From the NCBI GenBank assembly GCA_026981635.1, contig JALSIF010000001.1, forward strand, positions 1 through 7,171: a stretch of DNA of 7,171 nt. The letters are read 5' to 3'. The notes beneath the pieces were generated by a model. The model was not told where the DNA came from, did not search any database, and worked only from the letters and a program-made list of their open reading frames with translations. This document shows positions 6,097 to 7,171 of this stretch, one piece after another (within the stretch, counting starts at the first letter, position 1; every line of letters starts with the position of its first letter). Source of the DNA: a bacterium (GTDB taxonomy: Bacteria > 4484-113 > JALSIF01). The translations under genes and the position numbers were made by a program.

Positions 6097-7171
6097 TTCA
6101 AATTCTTCTAATAACTTTTTCAGATCATTTATATAATTTAATCTAGATTTATATATCTTCTTGATTTTATCTTCGCAGTCCGGATTCATGAAAGCATGTG
6201 AAATACAATTTCTTTTATCTCTAATTTTATCTGTTAACTGAGCAGCAAGTGCAAGATTATCATCTTTATATTCTTTATTTATAATCTTTCTTACCAGTTC
6301 GTTCGTTTTTTCTCTTTCATATCTATCAAGAACATATTCTGAATGTCTAAATCTATTCTCAATAATCCAACTAATCACTCCTTCCCTTAATTGAGTAAAG
6401 AACGCGGATAATCGCCTATTCTCTAGCGCCTGGCGAGCTAATTCCTTGTGATAAGTATAGTATGTTAACGGATTAGAAGATATATTGTCTGTAGATTCTT
6501 TAAGTCTTGAGATTATTCTATTAAATGCATGAGCAAAATACCCATAATCAGGATGATTACTCATAATTTCACTTACTGACTTGTCAAGTGAATTGTATAT
6601 AGTATTTATATCTTTTCGAAGCTTTACTGTGTCTGATAATAATAAGATATTTGAATATATTTCTAGACTCCTCTTTATCTGATAGAATGGATTTCGTCTC
6701 CTTATTTGATTACTTAATGAGGTTAATATAGTCTCAATGTTCTCACTTATACCAGAGTTAATTAGCTCTCTCACCGAGTAAGCAAGTTGACTAGCAAGAA
6801 TAAGGTTGCTGATATCGATAATATCGGCATAATTGCTGTTTGTATATCTGCTTTCCATAACATAGAATATCTTGGTTAGATTTTCTAATTTATCCATACT
6901 TACCAAAATGAAAAATATTGTATTTATCAGTAGTACTGGATGTATTCTAAAGCTGTGGGTAATATCAAGATGAATCTCTATATTATAGTTATCAGAGAAT
7001 AGACGAATGATCAATTTTGAGATTGTATTTATCATTTCATTTACTTCTTGATTATTTGCACAGGTTGGAACAGTAATAAACTCTAACTTATTTTCAACAT
7101 AGTTATCAATCACACCGAGATGGCTATTGACTTTAAAATGACCATGTAGATGAGGTAGGCTTTTCCGCTTT
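6076..7171 (-). CDS. CARF-HEPN CRISPR-associated protein, Csx1/Csx2 (DxTHG) type, 5' partial
   Basis: The frame stays open through the right edge, so the N-terminus is missing. A GTG at 7113 is possible, but it has no Shine-Dalgarno and would cut off the first CARF strands. Residue numbers count from that GTG. The CARF core has IHLDITHSFRIHP (47-59), matching the DxTHG-family motif with Ser for Gly, followed by IFYVMES (82-88), an acidic IIDIS segment (98-102) and LAYSVRELI (110-118), a pattern typical of Csx1/Csx2 (TM1812-like) proteins. Near the C-terminus RNCISH (301-306) fits the HEPN ribonuclease motif R-N-x3-H. In this family CARF binds cyclic oligoadenylate made by type III Cas10 and switches on HEPN RNA cleavage. 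Base composition is far more AT-rich than all neighbours, suggesting transfer. Only the last few codons (ALGPPY) are GC-rich. The family call is good; the exact subfamily and ligand are uncertain. Confidence 0.82.
   Translation of the reverse strand, partial: KRKSLPHLHGHFKVNSHLGVIDNYVENKLEFITVPTCANNQEVNEMINTISKLIIRLFSDNYNIEIHLDITHSFRIHPVLLINTIFFILVSMDKLENLTKIFYVMESRYTNSNYADIIDISNLILASQLAYSVRELINSGISENIETILTSLSNQIRRRNPFYQIKRSLEIYSNILLLSDTVKLRKDINTIYNSLDKSVSEIMSNHPDYGYFAHAFNRIISRLKESTDNISSNPLTYYTYHKELARQALENRRLSAFFTQLREGVISWIIENRFRHSEYVLDRYEREKTNELVRKIINKEYKDDNLALAAQLTDKIRDKRNCISHAFMNPDCEDKIKKIYKSRLNYINDLKKLLEEFEALGPPY

Noticed and set aside
7111-7113. GTG as the true start of the CARF-HEPN gene
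   Set aside because: The frame is open for 19 more codons to the window edge, no Shine-Dalgarno precedes the GTG, and the CARF motif would then sit too near the N-terminus. The gene is more likely truncated by the window.
6076-7171. CRISPR array within the AT-rich segment
   Set aside because: I found no regularly spaced direct repeats there, and the frame is uninterrupted and encodes CARF and HEPN motifs.

Overview
This window is mostly GC-rich bacterial chromosome: one 60-base sample inside ruvB has 45 G/C. A sharply AT-rich gene is joined at the right end, where 60-base samples have 13 and 17 G/C. The resident part reads like a GC-rich bacterium with lipoproteins and exported proteins and strong GGAGG-type ribosome binding sites. 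The taxon cannot be fixed from the sequence.

Layout, left to right. (1) 88-999 (-) encodes a probable lipoprotein of unknown function, with an ideal Shine-Dalgarno. (2) 1199-2635 (-) encodes a GlcD/D-lactate-dehydrogenase-type FAD-linked oxidase. (3) 2732-4138 (+) encodes an exported DUF4139 protein, divergent from the oxidase. (4) 4145-5206 (-) is ruvB, encoding the Holliday-junction branch-migration ATPase; it converges on the DUF4139 gene with a 6-base gap and has no ruvA or ruvC beside it. (5) 5262-5861 (+) encodes a PEBP/YbhB-type lipoprotein, divergent from ruvB; a dyad of two TAGAAT boxes lies between them. (6) 5862-6075 is intergenic and holds a strong leftward intrinsic terminator. 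(7) 6076-7171 (-) is the AT-rich gene, open through the right edge. It encodes the C-terminal part of a CARF-HEPN ribonuclease of the Csx1/Csx2 (DxTHG) type, an ancillary effector of type III CRISPR systems.

The resident genes do not form an obvious pathway: orientation changes at almost every gene and the functions are unrelated. The main point of interest is the right end. A CRISPR-associated sensor-nuclease gene of foreign composition stops exactly within a 7-bp inverted repeat at the composition boundary, and a resident-like GC-rich terminator in the correct orientation lies just beyond. The rest of any type III locus, if present, would lie to the right of this window. No CRISPR repeats are seen inside it.
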